Assembly (NCBI GenBank): GCA_050955045.1
Contig: JBPBQV010000011.1
Coordinates: 62,001 to 126,000 of the forward strand
Source of the DNA: Mucilaginibacter_A sp050955045
GTDB lineage: Bacteria; Bacteroidota; Bacteroidia; Sphingobacteriales; Sphingobacteriaceae
Length of the DNA: 64,000 nt
Direction of reading: 5' to 3'
This document shows, in pieces, positions 62,847 through 64,000 of this stretch. The stretch's first letter is position 1. Every line of letters begins with the position of its first letter. The notes beneath the pieces were generated by a model that was given only the letters and a program-made list of their open reading frames with translations, searched no databases and was not told the origin of the DNA. The translations under genes and the position numbers were made by a program.

Positions 62847-63605
62847 TTAAACAGCTGGTACGTAACCTTCTGTAGTTTCCAAAACCATTTGTTCATCAAC
62901 TAAAATTCGTCCGCAATGTTCGCAAACAATGATTTTTTTACGCTGACGAATATCTGCCTGACGTTGTGGCGGAATCTCATTGAAACATCCCGAGCAAGCA
63001 TCACGCTCAATGGTAACTACAGCCAGTCCGTTTTTAGCGTTGCCTCTTAAACGGCCATAAGCAAACATCAAACGATCTTCAATATTCTTTTTAGATTGCT
63101 CTGCTTGTGTAGTATATTCGCTTTCTTCTTTTTCAGTTTCAGAAGTTATCGTACCTAATTCTGCTTTTTTAAGTTCAAAATCCTTACGTCTGTCTTCCAA
63201 ATCAGCCAAAGCTTTTTCGTAAACCTGTGTTTTAGTAGCAATTTCGTAACCCAGTTCTTTAATTTTTTTCTCGCTTACCTGAACATCAAGTCCTTGAATT
63301 TCGATTTCTTTTTGAATCGCATCATATTCGCGGTTATTTTTAACCTCGCCTAATTGCGCTTCGTATTTTTTGGTGTTGGTTTGTGCTTCTTTTATCAGGT
63401 TTTTTCTGGTAACCACAGCATCTTCCGAATCATCCAGATCATTTTTAATTTTCTGAATTCGGGTTTCCAAACCAGCAACTTCATCTTCCAGATCGCTTAC
63501 TTCCATCGGAAGTTCGCCTCTTACCTGTCTGATTCTGTCGATTTTGGTGTGGATAGTTTGTAGTTCGTATAAAGCTTTCAGCTTTTGTTCTACTGTTTGT
63601 TCCAT
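62847..63605 (-). CDS. C4-type zinc-ribbon, coiled-coil protein
   Basis: A 252-residue protein. Residues about 5-190 form a long charged coiled coil (SDLEDEVAGLETRIQKIKND, LKKAELGTIT-type heptads). The C-terminus is a zinc ribbon with two Cys pairs: CSGCFNEIPPQ and CEHCGRIL. This matches the conserved zinc-ribbon family usually encoded beside NIF3 proteins. Its role may be nucleic-acid- or ribosome-related, but this is not established from the sequence. Its ATG overlaps the NIF3 stop codon by one base. It carries a one-mismatch dispersed motif at 63383-63396 (LIKEA). Confidence 0.88.
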   Translation of the reverse strand: MEQTVEQKLKALYELQTIHTKIDRIRQVRGELPMEVSDLEDEVAGLETRIQKIKNDLDDSEDAVVTRKNLIKEAQTNTKKYEAQLGEVKNNREYDAIQKEIEIQGLDVQVSEKKIKELGYEIATKTQVYEKALADLEDRRKDFELKKAELGTITSETEKEESEYTTQAEQSKKNIEDRLMFAYGRLRGNAKNGLAVVTIERDACSGCFNEIPPQRQADIRQRKKIIVCEHCGRILVDEQMVLETTEGYVPAV

Positions 63606-64000
63606 TAAATTATATATTTGACGGGGTTTGTATTAATTTTTGTTAAACGGATTGCAAAGTTAGGAAATTTTTTGCTTATAATCTCCGCTAATAATTCCTG
63701 CGTAAATTGCTCTGTTTCAAAATGTCCGATATCGGCAATCACCAGTTTTTCTTCCGCATCAAAAAACTCGTGATATTTAAAATCTGCTGTTACAAAAATA
63801 TCTGCGCCAGCACGGATTGCATCCTTCAATAAAAAACTTCCTGAACCGCCGCAAATCGCAACCTTTTTCACTTTTTTGCCGGTAAAAACAGTATGACGAA
63901 TTACTTCTGCTTTCATCTGTATTTTTACGTGCTGCAAAAAAACAAGTTCTTCCTGCGGAGACTCCAGTTCACCAATCAATCCGGCACCAACTTCCTGATA
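63605..64000 (-). CDS. NIF3-family metal-binding protein, N-terminus outside the window
   Basis: The C-terminal 131 residues of a NIF3/DUF34-type protein. GAGLIGELESPQEELVFL, VKKVAICGGSGSFLLKDAI, GADIFVTADFKYHEF and ADIGHFETEQ (with a metal-ligand His/Glu pair) are all family blocks. NIF3 proteins bind two metal ions; some are annotated as GTP cyclohydrolase I type 2, a function not certain here. The frame is open to base 64000. It is coupled to the zinc-ribbon gene by a TAATG overlap. Confidence 0.93.
   Translation of the reverse strand, partial: YQEVGAGLIGELESPQEELVFLQHVKIQMKAEVIRHTVFTGKKVKKVAICGGSGSFLLKDAIRAGADIFVTADFKYHEFFDAEEKLVIADIGHFETEQFTQELLAEIISKKFPNFAIRLTKINTNPVKYII

Noticed and set aside
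1..64000. CRISPR arrays, complete insertion sequences, rRNA genes and prophage
   Set aside because: No regularly spaced repeats, transposase or integrase frames, rRNA-like stretches or phage structural genes were seen on either strand.

Overview
The window is a chromosomal segment of a Bacteroidota bacterium, probably order Sphingobacteriales (inferred from gene content and order only). The support is three SusC/SusD outer-membrane import pairs, a long-tailed ribosomal protein S16, PadR-PspC and RsfS-FtsH gene pairs, S66, GH130 and M14 family enzymes, and AT-rich, T-tract-rich spacers. The sequence is cut inside a gene at both ends (an amidase on the left, a NIF3-family protein on the right).

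Layout: 1-5.7 kb holds two tandem exported amidases, an exported FAD oxidoreductase and an acetyltransferase. 5.9-10.5 kb is a minus-strand TetR-regulated efflux operon (tetR, TolC-like, HlyD-like, DHA2 MFS) with a clear operator. 10.7-17.1 kb holds a PIG-L deacetylase-like protein, a small membrane protein, tRNA-Arg(CCT), metG, an LD-carboxypeptidase and a DoxX protein. 17.3-25.4 kb is a glycan-use locus read on the minus strand (susC, susD, LamG lipoprotein, exported GH130 enzyme, then a LacI regulator). 25.4-36.4 kb holds two more SusC/SusD pairs without enzymes; the spacer beside each carries a decayed OmpA C-terminus. 36.6-43.8 kb holds padR-pspC with a palindromic operator, a TonB-receptor-like outer-membrane protein and an M14 peptidase. 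44.0-45.9 kb holds a repeat cluster and a frameshifted methyltransferase-nuclease-PKD fusion. 46.0-64.0 kb is mostly core housekeeping: murF, apaG, dusB, a CPBP protease, cdsA, psd, the rpsP-rimM-trmD-rplS operon, pfkA, birA, rsfS, ftsH, an LUD protein, a radical SAM protein, a FabH-like synthase, a zinc-ribbon protein and a NIF3 protein.

The most unusual signal is not a gene. A short word, ATGCTTCTTTTA (often extended to ATGCTTCTTTTATC), recurs at least 19 times exactly and about 31 times allowing close forms, in both orientations. It occurs inside unrelated coding sequences in several reading frames, and as single or inverted copies between genes. Several inverted pairs form hairpins at gene ends, and one is a perfect 48-bp palindrome filling the gap between two convergent genes. 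Density, placement and inverted pairing resemble the DNA uptake sequences of Neisseria and Pasteurellaceae, which I do not know to be described in Bacteroidota. A Chi- or KOPS-like polar motif is an alternative, because unpaired copies favour one strand about 17 to 5. All counts were made by eye.
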